Of a stretch of 34,458 nucleotides of DNA, positions 7,905 to 17,446 are shown one piece after another. The stretch is taken from contig JAJFJS010000130.1 of NCBI GenBank assembly GCA_021773815.1, forward strand, positions 1 to 34,458, in the 5' to 3' direction. Position 1 is the stretch's first letter; each line of letters opens with the position of its first letter. The notes below the pieces were generated by a model that was given only the letters and a program-made list of their open reading frames with translations, was not told the DNA's origin and did not search any database. This DNA is from Gammaproteobacteria bacterium (GTDB lineage: Bacteria; Pseudomonadota; Gammaproteobacteria; Steroidobacterales; GCA-2729495). A program made the position numbers and the translations under genes.

Positions 7905-8039
7905 GCCATGCTGCCCGTTGTGCCCCTCGTATCCGCACCTCGGTCCGGGCAGTACCCCGGGTCGGGTGCGCGGAATTTTATGCTCGGGGTACACTCGAAC
8001 GAAGAGTTGAACCGGACGGTCCGGATCGGGAGTGCAGGC

Positions 8040-9041
8040 ATGAAGGGCAGAATGAATCGGCGTACCGTGATGCAATCGGGCGCGGCGGCGGGGTTGGCGG
8101 CGCTTTGGTCGCCGGCGCCGCGGGCCGGCATCGGCGACGTGCCGCGCAGCGAATATGGATTCGCGACGACGGCCGACGAGGTCGTCGCCGGTCTCGACCT
8201 GTCCGGCAAGACGGCGCTGATCACCGGGTGCAACTCGGGGCTCGGCTACGAGTCAATGCGCGTTATGGCCGCGCGTGGCGCCCATGTTATCGGCACCGCG
8301 CGCACGCAGGCAAAAGCGGCCGAAGCGTGCGCGAGCGTCGCGGGCAGGACGACGCCGCTGGTTTGCGAACTGGCTGACTTCGACGCGGTCGTGGCCTGTG
8401 CCCGCCAGGTGCAGGCGCTGGATGTGCCGATCGACATCCTGTTGTGCAATGCCGGCATCATGGCGCTGCCGAAACTCGAGCAGGTCAATGGCATCGAGAA
8501 ACAGTTTGTCGTCAATCACCTGGGGCATTTCCTGTTGACCCGACACTTGCTGCCGCAAATTGTCGCGGCGCCCGCCGCGCGCATTGTCGTGCTGAGCAGC
8601 ATCGGCTATCGCAACGCGCCCGAAGCCGGCATCCAGTTCGATAACCTCAGCGGCGAACGGGATTATCGCCCGTTCACGGCCTACGGCCAGAGCAAGCTGG
8701 CCAATGCGCTGTTCTCGCGCGAGTTGAGTCGCCGGTATGCCGATGCCGGCATCGCCTCCAATGCGGTGCACCCGGGTATGGTCGCGACGAATCTCGGCCG
8801 CTACATCACCGGCAAGCCGCGGGATCCCGATGCGCCGCTGCGCAAGGGCTTCAAGACGCCCGAGCAGGGCGCCGCGACGCAGGTCTATGTTGCGGCCGAC
8901 CCGCGCCTGGCGGGTTTCAGCGGCTACTACTTCGAGGACTGCAACCCTGTCGAACCGGACGGGCCGCACATGGCCGACGATGCGCTGGCGCTCAGGCTCT
9001 GGCAGGTGTCTGAAGAACTGACGGCCGCGCACCTGTTCTGA
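8040..9041 (+). CDS. Tat-exported short-chain dehydrogenase/reductase
   Basis: The start at ATG 8040 is chosen because GGGAG lies 7 bases upstream and the twin-arginine motif follows at once (MNRRTVMQSGAAAGLAAL, residues 5-22). The protein has 333 residues. The cofactor site TGCNSGLG lies at residues 62-69, then LLCNAGIM, and the catalytic YGQSK has Tyr215 and Lys219. It belongs to the WWOX/retinol dehydrogenase-like SDR group. It would reduce or oxidise a carbonyl or alcohol with NAD(P), unusually with a Tat leader that implies periplasmic location with cofactor loaded in the cytoplasm. A clear paralogue lies at 22335-23381. The open frame extends upstream to 7908, but without a ribosome-binding site. 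Confidence 0.85.
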   Translation: MKGRMNRRTVMQSGAAAGLAALWSPAPRAGIGDVPRSEYGFATTADEVVAGLDLSGKTALITGCNSGLGYESMRVMAARGAHVIGTARTQAKAAEACASVAGRTTPLVCELADFDAVVACARQVQALDVPIDILLCNAGIMALPKLEQVNGIEKQFVVNHLGHFLLTRHLLPQIVAAPAARIVVLSSIGYRNAPEAGIQFDNLSGERDYRPFTAYGQSKLANALFSRELSRRYADAGIASNAVHPGMVATNLGRYITGKPRDPDAPLRKGFKTPEQGAATQVYVAADPRLAGFSGYYFEDCNPVEPDGPHMADDALALRLWQVSEELTAAHLF

Positions 9042-9282
9042 CTGGTCACGCCGGCGCTGCGCTGGGGTCGCACCGGGCCCGAATGTTGACGCCGCTGAGC
9101 GCCCCGTCATCACCGCACCGCCGGCGGTTATTGACAGTGTTATTCAGCAGGCTGACTGAGGGTCAGTCCTCCGCAGCGCCGCCCGCAGCGCATATTGCGC
9201 GAGTTGCGTGCGGCCGGTTGCTGCGTATTCGCGCGGTGTCGGGACCGGCGCCAAGCGTCTGTCCGGATCGGTCGCGCGGCGC

Positions 9283-10041
9283 CTATGGCGTGCGCTCCGG
9301 CGTATCGAGGCCGAGGTCCGCGTGAAACCCGGTGTGGCGCCAGGCACGCCAGACAGCCCAGTAATACGCGGCCATCAGCAACGCGAAGTTCCACTCGACG
9401 ATGTTGCGCGGCTGGCGCTTGTCGACGATGAAATTCGAGATCGGGATGCTCGCCAGGCCGATAACCAGCAGGCCGATCAGGATAATCAGCATCGTTCTGA
9501 GTAGCGCGGGGGGAACGGCGATGCCGGCGTCGGCGCGCAGTTGCTGCAGTCGGGCCAGCAGCAGGATCTGCGCGAGCCCGCCGCAGCCGAAATACAGGGT
9601 CACGCCAAAGCGGCGCATCAGGTTGTAGAAGTCGCCCTTCGAGCCGAGAAACACGGCGTACAGAATCAGGAATACGGCCGCGCACACGCCAAGCATCGTC
9701 ATCGCCCGCGTCATCGCCCCGTCGCGGTCGCCGAGCGTGATCAGCCAGCGACGACAGGCGAGCCAGAAAGCGGCAAGCAGCACGGCCGACGGGATGATGC
9801 CGGCCTTGAAAAAGAAATAGCTGAGGCCGTAGCGGCCGGCCGAACTGATCGACGTGCAGCCGGTCAGGTACGGGATGCAGGCCGGGATATGGCCGCCCAG
9901 TGCGGAACCGAGATAGGCGGCGTTGATGACGATGAATGGCAGCAGTCCGGTCCAGAGTGCGAGCCACGCCATATCGACGCGGCGGGACGGCGCAGTCGCC
10001 CGATGCCGGGTACTTTTCGGTCGCTGTCCGCGGGACATCAT
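9283..10041 (-). CDS. Multi-pass membrane protein, possibly Frag1/DRAM/Sfk1-like
   Basis: The protein has about 252 residues from the double ATG at 10041/10038, or 229 from ATG 9972 (MAWLALWTGLLPF). It has about six hydrophobic segments. The loop after the first is GGHIPACIPYLTGCTSISSAGR, which resembles the conserved P..S..G loop of the Frag1/DRAM/Sfk1 (CWH43 N-terminal) family; this is a weak resemblance. Later segments include AVLLAAFWLAC, TMLGVCAAVFLILYAVF and TMLIILIGLLVIGLA. It is divergent from the SIMPL gene. No function can be given. Neither start has a convincing ribosome-binding site. Confidence 0.7.
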   Translation of the reverse strand: MMSRGQRPKSTRHRATAPSRRVDMAWLALWTGLLPFIVINAAYLGSALGGHIPACIPYLTGCTSISSAGRYGLSYFFFKAGIIPSAVLLAAFWLACRRWLITLGDRDGAMTRAMTMLGVCAAVFLILYAVFLGSKGDFYNLMRRFGVTLYFGCGGLAQILLLARLQQLRADAGIAVPPALLRTMLIILIGLLVIGLASIPISNFIVDKRQPRNIVEWNFALLMAAYYWAVWRAWRHTGFHADLGLDTPERTP

Positions 10042-10157
10042 CGATGAGTATTTTACTCGACGCACGCCGGCCCGCGCGTGGCCTGATCGCCGCTCGATCG
10101 CGCCGGTCGGTGACTTTTCTGGCATATTGATACCAGTTGACTGGCAAAGGTGATGAC

Positions 10158-10868
10158 ATGCGCTACCCGATTCTCGCTACAGGAATATTGGCGCTGCTGG
10201 CCCCTTGGTCGGCAATGGCTGCAGAGACACCCCGGACGATCACGGTCGATGGCAGCGGTTATGCGACCGTCAAACCGGATACGGCCCGGCTGGGTCTGTC
10301 CGTGGAGACGCGTGATTCGTCGCTGGCGCGCGCACAGCGCGACGTGGCTGACGTTACGGCGCGCGTACTGGCGCTGCTGGCGGAACTGGGCGTGGAACGC
10401 CGGTATATCGATTCCACCGCCGCGACCGTACAGCCCCATTACCGCTGGAATCGCGAGACCGAACAACAGGAACTGATCGGTTATATCGCCGCACGCCGGA
10501 TCAATGTCGAGATCCGTGATCTGGCATTGCTCGGCCGGGCAGTCGAAGGGGCCGTCGCGGCCGGCGTCAACCAGGTATCCCCGCCGGCGCTCGACAGCAC
10601 CGAGCGGCGCAAAACCTACCGCGCCGCGCTGGCCGCTGCCGCCGTGGACGCACGGGCCAATGCCGAGACGCTGGCCGCCAGCCTCGGCGTGCGCCTCGGG
10701 CCGGTGATCCGGATCGATGCCGGCAGCGGCGACCGGCCACCGCCGCAACCGCGGATGCGCGGCGTGCAGGAAATTTCGGTAATGAGCGCGGTTGTGGCCC
10801 CGGAGACCTACCAGGCCGGTGATATTCGTTTCGACGCGGCTGTCAGCGCGGTGTTCGCGCTCGAATAG
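10158..10868 (+). CDS. SIMPL (DUF541) domain periplasmic protein
   Basis: The ATG at 10158 has AAAGG about 7 bases upstream and opens a signal peptide (MRYPILATGILALLAPWSAMAAE). The mature protein is one SIMPL domain of about 215 residues. It starts with TITVDGSGYATVKPDTARLGLSVET and ends with the paired strands FDAAVSAVFALE. The family includes E. coli YggE, linked to oxidative stress tolerance, and forms oligomeric rings in the periplasm. The length of 236 residues is normal. It is followed at 68 bases by a small gene on the same strand. Confidence 0.87.
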   Translation: MRYPILATGILALLAPWSAMAAETPRTITVDGSGYATVKPDTARLGLSVETRDSSLARAQRDVADVTARVLALLAELGVERRYIDSTAATVQPHYRWNRETEQQELIGYIAARRINVEIRDLALLGRAVEGAVAAGVNQVSPPALDSTERRKTYRAALAAAAVDARANAETLAASLGVRLGPVIRIDAGSGDRPPPQPRMRGVQEISVMSAVVAPETYQAGDIRFDAAVSAVFALE

Positions 10869-10935
10869 CCGGCGCTGAACTTGTCGCGCCGCCGCGGGTC
10901 TGAACGGGCAGGCCTCGTCAGGTGATGAACGGGGT

Positions 10936-11382
10936 ATGACCGTCCGCAATTCCGCTATGCAATTGACCCGACAACTCCGGCAGCAGTCACTCGCGATCAT
11001 CAGCCTGTGCGTTGCGTTCAGTGCGCTCGGCTACAACACGTGGCGCAACGAGCAGACCGAGCACAATCGAAACGTGCGCGAGGCCGGCTTCGAGATGCTG
11101 ATCCATGTCGGTGAACTGCAGCGCATCGTCTATCTCGCCCATTTCGACGCCGATCCGGTGGCCGGTAATCCGCGTCGCGGCTGGGTCGAGGTGCTCGTGC
11201 TCCGCGACCTGTCGCGGCTGATGCCGGCATCCGCCGCGCACCATGCCGATGCGCTGCACGATGCGTGGTCCGAGCACTGGGGCGGCCTCGGCGGCGACGA
11301 CGACATCGCCGTCGCGGCGATCGATCATGCGATCAAAGCCCTGCGCGACGACATCGTCGTGGTGCTCGAATCGCTGGATTGA
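10936..11382 (+). CDS. Small single-span membrane protein, function unknown
   Basis: The protein has 148 residues with one membrane segment near the N-terminus (LAIISLCVAFSALGYNTW, residues about 20-37), then a charged, mostly helical domain (NEQTEHNRNVREAGFEMLIHVGELQ) facing away from the N-terminal side. The C-terminus is acidic (VVVLESLD). I do not recognise a family. It lies 67 bases after the SIMPL gene and may share its transcript. It converges on the hemerythrin gene. Confidence 0.7.
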   Translation: MTVRNSAMQLTRQLRQQSLAIISLCVAFSALGYNTWRNEQTEHNRNVREAGFEMLIHVGELQRIVYLAHFDADPVAGNPRRGWVEVLVLRDLSRLMPASAAHHADALHDAWSEHWGGLGGDDDIAVAAIDHAIKALRDDIVVVLESLD

Positions 11383-11403
11383 CCGCCGGTCGCGGCCGGT
11401 GGG

Positions 11404-11913
11404 TTAGTCCCGGGCCGGCATCGCGGCGTGCCAGGCCGCGTGAAACGGCGCGATGACGGCTGCGCGCCAGACGGCGTCCGTCTGCCTGTCCAGCGCGGGC
11501 AGCAGGCCTTTTTCTTCGCGTTCCTGGTGGTGCTCACACAGACCCTTGACGGATTTCTCACGGTCCAGCAGGTCGATGATCTCGACATGCAGCGCCGTGC
11601 CGGTCGGCGCGTTCCGGCACAGCTCGGCGACGCTCGCATCGAGGCGCGTCAGCAGATCTTCGATCTTGTTGTGCTCGTGATGATAGAGCGACGCCGGCCA
11701 GTCGCCGGGGTCGTCGAGTTCGGCGAGCCGCGGTAGCAGGTGTTCGTCTTCGAAACGCTTGTGCAGATCGTGCATGGCCGTGAATATGCGCAGCGTCTCG
11801 ACGGCGCGCGGCAATTCACCGACCAGCACGGCCTGCTGATGGCAGAAGAACAGGTGATCCAGTGCCCGGTGGCAGCGGGAGATGACGGCGTGCAGGCTGG
11901 TGTCGTCGTTCAT
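11404..11913 (-). CDS. Hemerythrin-like domain protein
   Basis: The 169-residue protein is a four-helix bundle of the hemerythrin HHE type. Candidate di-iron ligands lie in RALDH (His20), HDLHKRFEDEH (His51, Glu55, His58 region), HHEHNKI (near residue 78) and HHQEREEKGLLP (near residue 128). Such proteins bind oxygen, nitric oxide or iron and serve as sensors or stores in the cytoplasm. There is no signal peptide or fused domain. The stop faces the stop of the small membrane protein gene 22 bases away. Confidence 0.85.
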   Translation of the reverse strand: MNDDTSLHAVISRCHRALDHLFFCHQQAVLVGELPRAVETLRIFTAMHDLHKRFEDEHLLPRLAELDDPGDWPASLYHHEHNKIEDLLTRLDASVAELCRNAPTGTALHVEIIDLLDREKSVKGLCEHHQEREEKGLLPALDRQTDAVWRAAVIAPFHAAWHAAMPARD

Positions 11914-12012
11914 GGCCGCTCCGGGCGCACCGGCGCCGGGTTGTTGTCATGCGCGGGGTCATTGTCGGCCGGCGATGACCCGGGTTTCGTTCGCAGATAA
12001 ACCATCGGTGAA

Positions 12013-12897
12013 TTATTCACTGGTCTGCGTGCCGGTTTCGATGAATTCGATCCATTCGCCCGCCGGTCCGACCGTGACGGCCGTGCGTTGGCCCGCGTAC
12101 GGCAGATCGGCGAGTGTCCGCGGCGGCGCGCGCCAATCGAGATCCAGCGCCGCCAGGTCATCAACCGTGAACGTGACCATCGCCGTGCCGGGTGGCAGGA
12201 ACCCGTCGGTCACTGGCCGCGCGCCGACGAGCGGCGGGTATTCGTCGAGTTCAATCAAAAAGCGCGGCGATACCGTGGCGATCGCCAGTGGATAAGTCGT
12301 GTTCATGGGCTGTCCCAGCGCACGCGAGACCATCGTGATCGGATACGGCAGCGGGTCGCCGACGTCGAGGCCCAGACGGTTTGTATACCAGGCATCGAGC
12401 GCGGCCATCGACGGTCCGGCCAGCACCATGATGAAGATCCGATCGACCGGTGTATTGATCGTGAAGCGATGATTGCGGGTCAGGTACAGCAATTCGCCGG
12501 CCGGGCCGAGTACCTGCATCGCGCGCGGCGCGTCCGGCGCGGCCCAGAGATCCTTGGGCGGGCCGACGATCCTGAATGGAGAATCGGCGAGTCGTTCGGC
12601 GAGCGCGTCGGGATCTGTGACGAGCAGTTCGGTTGCATTCCAGCCGTGCGTCGTCATCGCCGCGTGGCCTTCGGTGGTCGGGTTCTCGACGAATCGGAGG
12701 TAGACGCGCTCGCGGTTGGTCGGTTGCATGATCAGATAGCCGCGCCCGGTCATGTGCCGTGCGTCCCAGGTCCCGGCGGTTTCAGCGCTCACGGCGCCGC
12801 GCTCGACGGCCCGGTAGTCGAGATGCGTCCGGTACGCATCCTCGACCGGACCGAGGTGCAGCACCGAGATCGTGACGATGATGATGGACTTGAGCAC
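12013..12897 (-). CDS. VOC (glyoxalase/bleomycin-resistance) superfamily protein
   Basis: The 294-residue protein starts at GTG 12897, with AGGAG about 8 bases upstream. It contains repeated beta-alpha-beta units of the vicinal oxygen chelate fold. Blocks such as VDRIFIMVLAGPSMAALDAWYTNRLGLDVG, MVTFTVDDLAAL and the final GPAGEWIEFIETG are typical. The residue positions for metal binding are only partly conserved, so catalysis is uncertain. It lies 99 bases upstream of the hemerythrin gene on the same strand. The substrate is unknown. Confidence 0.78.
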   Translation of the reverse strand: MLKSIIIVTISVLHLGPVEDAYRTHLDYRAVERGAVSAETAGTWDARHMTGRGYLIMQPTNRERVYLRFVENPTTEGHAAMTTHGWNATELLVTDPDALAERLADSPFRIVGPPKDLWAAPDAPRAMQVLGPAGELLYLTRNHRFTINTPVDRIFIMVLAGPSMAALDAWYTNRLGLDVGDPLPYPITMVSRALGQPMNTTYPLAIATVSPRFLIELDEYPPLVGARPVTDGFLPPGTAMVTFTVDDLAALDLDWRAPPRTLADLPYAGQRTAVTVGPAGEWIEFIETGTQTSE

Positions 12898-13016
12898 GTT
12901 ATCGTCTCCTGTAATCGATCCGGAATCATACCCGGCGAAATGACGCCTCGCTGCCGGCCGGAATTACGTTCCCGATACCGGTGGTCTCATGCGCAGGTCA
13001 CTGCGGGCATGCACGC

Positions 13017-13188
13017 GCTATTTCGCGGGTTTGCGCTCCCCACCTTCGGCGGGCTTATGCCTTCATCCTCTGCGGGTTTACGCCCCTAAGCCTCGGCGGG
13101 CTTGCGCCCCTAAGCCTCGGCGGGCTTGCGCCCCTAACCCTCGGCGGGCTTGCGCCCGTAACCCTCGGCGGGCTTGCGCCCGACGGCC
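13017..13188. repeat. 24-bp coding minisatellite, about seven units, extending past a stop codon
   Basis: Units begin near 13023, 13046, 13069, 13093, 13117, 13141 and 13165. The last four are nearly identical with a strict 24-base period (TCGGCGGGCTTGCGCCCCTA plus four bases). On the minus strand one unit encodes GRKPAEGY. The two units nearest the gene are translated as the methyltransferase tail, and then TAC becomes TAG, so the following units are untranslated. The outermost units show 23-base spacing and more substitutions, as expected once the frame no longer matters. Confidence 0.85.
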
Positions 13189-13976
13189 TCGACCCAGGCG
13201 GCTGCATACAGGGAGACCGGATCGCGGGCGAAGCGCTCCCAGTCGCGCGCCTGCTCGTCGATCTCGGCCCGCGTCGCCCAACCCAGTTCTATATAGCGTG
13301 TCGCGAGCACCTCATCGATCAGGCGATTGTTGCGATCGACGTAGTCGGGCAGGTCGGTAGCGGCCGTGCGCTGGTCGAAAAACGCGTGTGAGTGTTCGAT
13401 GTGGCAGCCATTGTCGTGCAGCCATTCGCGCAGTCGCCGCCCGCCGCGCGATTCATGGCCGTGTTCGGCACGCACGCGCTGATAGAGTTCGATGCTGCGG
13501 ACCAGCTGCGGCGTCTGCGGATAGACGATATCGCCGCCGTGATCGAACTCCTTCATCGCGATGATGCCGCCGGGCTTCAACACGCGGACCATCTCGCGGA
13601 CGACTGCTGCCGGTCGGCTGACGCTGCCGAGTACCGCCGAGCAGAACACCGCATTGAAACAGGCGTCTTCAAACGGCAAGGAATAAACGTCGCCGGTCTC
13701 GAACTGCAGGTTCTCGACGCCGTGGTCGGCTGCCCAGGCAATCGCGGCGGCCATTTGCGCCCGTTCGCGGTCGATGCCAACGACGCGACCCGGGGACAGG
13801 TATTGGGCAAAACCAATCGTCAGGCTGCCGGGGCCGCAACCGCAATCGAGCAGGCTGCCGCCCGGTTCCAGGTACGGCAGCACGAACGCGCCGTGCACAT
13901 CGACCGTGCGGCTGCGCATCCAGTCCATCGCGCCGTCACCGTAACCGAGGACATAGTTTTCATCGTCATGACTCAT
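13134..13976 (-). CDS. Class I SAM-dependent methyltransferase with repeat-derived tail
   Basis: The 280-residue protein has motif I LLDCGCGPGSLT (residues about 42-53), the acidic VVGIDRERAQM block, FETGDVYSLPFED for motif II and VREMVRVLKPGGIIAMKEFD for motif III. It fits a UbiE/Methyltransf_11-type small-molecule methyltransferase in the cytoplasm. The C-terminus ends in two GRKPAEG repeats that belong to the minisatellite at 13017-13188 and are not part of the fold. It is divergent from the secreted protein gene at 14129. The acceptor is unknown. Confidence 0.87.
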   Translation of the reverse strand: MSHDDENYVLGYGDGAMDWMRSRTVDVHGAFVLPYLEPGGSLLDCGCGPGSLTIGFAQYLSPGRVVGIDRERAQMAAAIAWAADHGVENLQFETGDVYSLPFEDACFNAVFCSAVLGSVSRPAAVVREMVRVLKPGGIIAMKEFDHGGDIVYPQTPQLVRSIELYQRVRAEHGHESRGGRRLREWLHDNGCHIEHSHAFFDQRTAATDLPDYVDRNNRLIDEVLATRYIELGWATRAEIDEQARDWERFARDPVSLYAAAWVEAVGRKPAEGYGRKPAEG

Positions 13977-14128
13977 TGCGGCTCATGATAATCGGATCGA
14001 GCCGGTATGCCGAATACGGCACCGACATCGTCCGTGTCGGTGCCGGTGCCGCGTTCGTTCGGACCCGGTTCGTCCTGCGGGCACTCTGCGGGTACACTAC
14101 CGGGAACGGATCCATCGGGAGAATTTCT

Positions 14129-14830
14129 GTGAAAGTTACTTCGTGCGTCTCGCTGCTCACTGCGTTGCTGACTGTCTCTGTTTCCGTCCCCGCCCGCAGC
14201 GACGCACTGCCGGACCCGACCTCGACCGGGTTCTGCCAGACCGTGCAGCAGATCTTGTCCAGTACGGATCGAGCGGGCGAGAACACGCTGTTTACGGACA
14301 TGCCCGAATACCGTCATTCAAAACCGTCTGCCGATCCGCACCGGATCTACCAGGTCGTGACCTACGCTGGGCAACAGCCGATCATGGTGTCGTGCAAGGT
14401 CAAGGGCGCGGCCCACTTGCGTTCGGCGTACGGTGAGGCGGCCGCCGGGGAACAGCTGAACTGCCCTGAGATCACGCGGCGCGTGCGCACCCAGGCGGCC
14501 GGCGAACTGCGCGCCGCAGGCAATGCGGAGGCGGCGCGGGCCGCCGAAGCGATCGTCATCGATGACGATGAACCGTATATCACCGGTCAGCAGTATCTGT
14601 CCGAGTTCGCGCTGAGCTACCGGGGTGACGACGGCGCCATCCATGTCAGTTCGCCGGGATTGTTTCACGACTATGACAGCTGGACGACCTGGATTTTGCC
14701 CGCGCGCTTTGTCGGTCAGACTTATTGCCATATCGCGACGGCCGCCTACATCAAGGCGCTCGCGACCGGTGCGACCGAACCGGGTACGATGATCGGCACC
14801 GGCGACGATGCGCCGGTGACGCCTGAATAG
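14129..14830 (+). CDS. Secreted protein of unknown function
   Basis: The start is a GTG at 14129 with CGGGAG 7 bases upstream. The 233-residue product begins with a signal peptide (MKVTSCVSLLTALLTVSVSVPARSDA). The mature part has paired cysteines (FCQTVQQ, MVSCKVKG, LNCPEI, TYCHIA) that could form disulfides, fitting a periplasmic location. I do not recognise a family. It converges on the EF-G gene, with a strong hairpin in between. The open frame continues upstream to 13976, but that part overlaps the divergent promoter region. Confidence 0.72.
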   Translation: MKVTSCVSLLTALLTVSVSVPARSDALPDPTSTGFCQTVQQILSSTDRAGENTLFTDMPEYRHSKPSADPHRIYQVVTYAGQQPIMVSCKVKGAAHLRSAYGEAAAGEQLNCPEITRRVRTQAAGELRAAGNAEAARAAEAIVIDDDEPYITGQQYLSEFALSYRGDDGAIHVSSPGLFHDYDSWTTWILPARFVGQTYCHIATAAYIKALATGATEPGTMIGTGDDAPVTPE

Positions 14831-14888
14831 CCCGGAGATCTTGCCAGCCGGCCAACAGCGGGCCGGTCGTTGAGATAGCCTGCCAATC

Positions 14889-14918
14889 ACCGCGGGCCGG
14901 CACGAAGCCGGCCGCGGT
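14889..14918. terminator. GC-rich hairpin between convergent genes
   Basis: The sequence pairs CCGCGGGCCGGC with GCCGGCCGCGG around ACGAA, with one bulged G. It lies 6 bases beyond the EF-G stop codon on the minus strand and 59 bases after the stop of the secreted protein gene. No T run follows on either side, so it may act as a transcript end stabiliser or a weak terminator. Confidence 0.4.
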
Positions 14919-14923
14919 ATGCG

Positions 14924-17008
14924 TTACTTGGCTGCCTTGCGCGCCTGCGTCTCGGCGATGACATCTTCCGCGACGTTTTTCGGGCACGGCGAGTAGTGCG
15001 AGAATTCCATCGAAAACTGGCCGCGGCCCGACGTCATCGTGCGCAGGTGGCCGATGTAGCCGAACATCTCGCTCAGCGGCGCATCGGCCTTGACGCGGAC
15101 GCCGGTGACGCCGATTTCCTGTGACTTGATCATGCCGCGCCGCCGGTTCAGATCACCGATGACGTCGCCGACGTTGGCCTCCGGCGAGTACACGTCGACC
15201 TTCATGATCGGTTCGAGCAACTGCGGGGCGGCCTTCGGGACCGACTGGCGATACGCGGCGCGGGTCGCCTGTTCGAAGGCCATCGCCGACGAGTCGACCG
15301 CGTGGTACGCACCATCCTGCAGCGTGAACTTGATGTCGAGCAGCGGGAAGCCGGCCAGTGTGCCTTCGCTCATACAATTGCCGAACGCCTTCTCGATCGC
15401 GTTCCAGTACTCGCGCGGGACGTTGCCGCCCGTAACCGTGCAGTCAAACACGTAGCCGCTGCCGGTGTCCGCCGGTTCGATCGTGTAGTCGATTCGGCCA
15501 AACTGTCCGGAGCCGCCCGTCTGTTTTTTGTGCGTGTAGCTGTCGGTGACGGATTGCGTGATCGTCTCGCGGTAGGCGACCTGCGGCTTGCCGACCTCGA
15601 CCTCAACATGGTGCGTGCGGCGCAGGATGTCGACCTTGATGTCGAGGTGCAGTTCGCCCATGCCCATCATGATGGTTTCACCCGAGTCCTCATCCGTCAT
15701 AATGCGGAACGAAGGATCCTCCTGGGTCATCTTGTTGAGCGCGACGCCGAGTTTCTCGGTGCCGGCCTTGTCCTTCGGTGCGATCGAGATCGAAATGACC
15801 GGATCGGGGAAGACCATCGGTTCGAGTGTCGCCGGTTTCTTGACATCGGAGAGCGTGTGTCCCGTCTGTGTCTGTTTCATGCCGAGCAGTGCGACGATGT
15901 CGCCGGCCTGTGCTGAGTCCCGTTCTTCGCGCGAATTAGCGTGCATCTCGACGATGCGGCCGATGCGCTCGGTCTTGCCCGTGAAAGTGTTCAGCACGCT
16001 GTCGCCTTTCTTCAGGCGTCCGGAATAGATCCGGGTAAAGGTCAGGGCGCCGAAGCGGTCATCCATGATCTTGAACGCCAGCGCCCGCAGCGGGCCGTCG
16101 GGATCGACGATCGCGAAACCGCCCGTCTTGTTGCCCTCGAGGTCCATCTCCGGCTGCGGTGGGACCTCGGTCGGGCAAGGCAGGTAATCGACGACGCCGT
16201 TAAGCATGTTCTGTACGCCCTTGTTCTTGAACGCCGAGCCGCAATAGGTCGGGAAAAAGTCAAGCTTCACGGTGCCGGTGCGAATGCATTTCTTGATGTC
16301 ATCGATCGACGGCTCGTTGCCGTCGAGATAGGCTTCGAGCAGGGCGTCGTCATGCTCGAGCGCCATCTCGATCATCTGCTCGCGATATTCCTCGACCTTG
16401 GCCTTCATATCCTCGGGGACATCGACGATTTCATAGTTCTGCGGCTCGCCGGAGTCATCCCAGACCCAGGCCTGACGCATCAGGATATCGACGACACCTT
16501 TAAAGTCATCTTCGACGCCGATCGGCAGCGTCATGACCAGCGGTTTCGCGCCGAGCACCTGTTTGATCTGCTTGACGACCCGATAGAAGTCGGCGCCCAT
16601 GCGGTCGAGCTTGTTGACGAAGATGATACGGGCGACCTTCGAGTCATTGGCATAGCGCCAGTTTGTCTCGGATTGCGGCTCCACGCCGCCGGATCCGCAG
16701 AACACACCGACGCCGCCGTCGAGTACCTTGAGTGAGCGGTAGACTTCGATCGTGAAGTCGACGTGCCCCGGCGTGTCGATAATGTTCAGGCGGTGTCCGT
16801 CCCATTCGCAACTGGTCGCGGCGGACTGGATCGTGATGCCACGTTCCTGTTCCTGCTCCATGAAGTCAGTGGTCGCCTCGCCGTCGTGCACCTCGCCGAG
16901 TTTGTGGATCTTTCCCGTCAGCTTGAGGATGCGCTCCGTCGTCGTGGTCTTGCCGGCGTCGACGTGGGCAAAGATGCCGATGTTTCTGTATAAGCTAAGG
17001 TCCGTCAT
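14924..17008 (-). CDS. fusA: Elongation factor G, stand-alone paralogue type
   Basis: The 694-residue protein has all EF-G domains. G1 is AHVDAGKTT (residues 14-22), then [19 protein letters not shown] and NKLDRMG, and the C-terminal block is [28 protein letters not shown]. It promotes GTP-driven translocation on the ribosome or ribosome recycling. The N-terminus [20 protein letters not shown] and the features [16 protein letters not shown] and [18 protein letters not shown] match the second EF-G type seen in Vibrio and Pseudomonas rather than the str-operon copy of E. coli. It has no rpsL, rpsG or tuf neighbours here, as expected for the paralogue. The ATG at 17008 is unambiguous. Confidence 0.95.
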   Translation of the reverse strand: MTDLSLYRNIGIFAHVDAGKTTTTERILKLTGKIHKLGEVHDGEATTDFMEQEQERGITIQSAATSCEWDGHRLNIIDTPGHVDFTIEVYRSLKVLDGGVGVFCGSGGVEPQSETNWRYANDSKVARIIFVNKLDRMGADFYRVVKQIKQVLGAKPLVMTLPIGVEDDFKGVVDILMRQAWVWDDSGEPQNYEIVDVPEDMKAKVEEYREQMIEMALEHDDALLEAYLDGNEPSIDDIKKCIRTGTVKLDFFPTYCGSAFKNKGVQNMLNGVVDYLPCPTEVPPQPEMDLEGNKTGGFAIVDPDGPLRALAFKIMDDRFGALTFTRIYSGRLKKGDSVLNTFTGKTERIGRIVEMHANSREERDSAQAGDIVALLGMKQTQTGHTLSDVKKPATLEPMVFPDPVISISIAPKDKAGTEKLGVALNKMTQEDPSFRIMTDEDSGETIMMGMGELHLDIKVDILRRTHHVEVEVGKPQVAYRETITQSVTDSYTHKKQTGGSGQFGRIDYTIEPADTGSGYVFDCTVTGGNVPREYWNAIEKAFGNCMSEGTLAGFPLLDIKFTLQDGAYHAVDSSAMAFEQATRAAYRQSVPKAAPQLLEPIMKVDVYSPEANVGDVIGDLNRRRGMIKSQEIGVTGVRVKADAPLSEMFGYIGHLRTMTSGRGQFSMEFSHYSPCPKNVAEDVIAETQARKAAK

Positions 17009-17446
17009 GTCAGTTCTTCACGCTCAGTTCAGTTCGCCAAAATGGGCCATAGCCGCTTGCGCGGCACAGCATCGCAGTCGGGGGAGTACTCTCTATAGAA
17101 CACTAACGAGTGCCGTCTGGCCTCAGCGGTTCGGCGCTAACTCGTTGCCGGAGCGGGGGAATTCACGATCGTCACGCCCGAGCCGTGACGCCGAATGACC
17201 GGCAATCCGGGCGCGGATAATACCAAGAGTCGGTAGTCCCGGCCACCGTGTTGACAACATTGCCGCGAACCCGGTGCTGCAAGGCGTTTGCCGTCTGCGG
17301 CGGTCCCCGATGGCCTGGTCCGGTGCGGAGGCCGGATCGGCCCGGCCGCCGGAACCGGGCGTCGACCCGGGATCCTGCCGGTCGGCCAAATCCGGTATCG
17401 TGGACCCGGACCAGGACATCAATCCCGGACAAGACTGGAGCGAACC
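17009..17446. other. Intergenic region, EF-G leader on one side, methyltransferase leader on the other
   Basis: No gene is supported in these 438 bases. A TATAGA on the minus strand (17092-17097) could be a -10 box for the EF-G gene, but the -35 position is poor. The right end carries GGAG for the gene at 17447. The stretch 17280-17400 is very GC-rich without a clear coding frame. Confidence 0.4.

Noticed and set aside
7908-8039. Longer start of the first SDR gene
   Set aside because: The extra 44 residues would precede the Tat motif and begin right at the edge of the inverted-repeat element; no ribosome-binding site supports it.
9131-9150. A solitary insertion-sequence end (TTATTCAGCAGGCTG)
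   Set aside because: It resembles the CAGCCTGTTGAAAAA end of the MITE at 18772, but the match is short and no partner end was seen nearby.
12088-13089. Long plus-strand open frame opposite the VOC gene
   Set aside because: It is rich in Arg and Gln as antisense frames of GC-rich genes usually are, and the VOC fold on the minus strand is clear.
13017-13188. CRISPR-like array
   Set aside because: The units are directly tandem with no unique spacers and they code for a protein tail.
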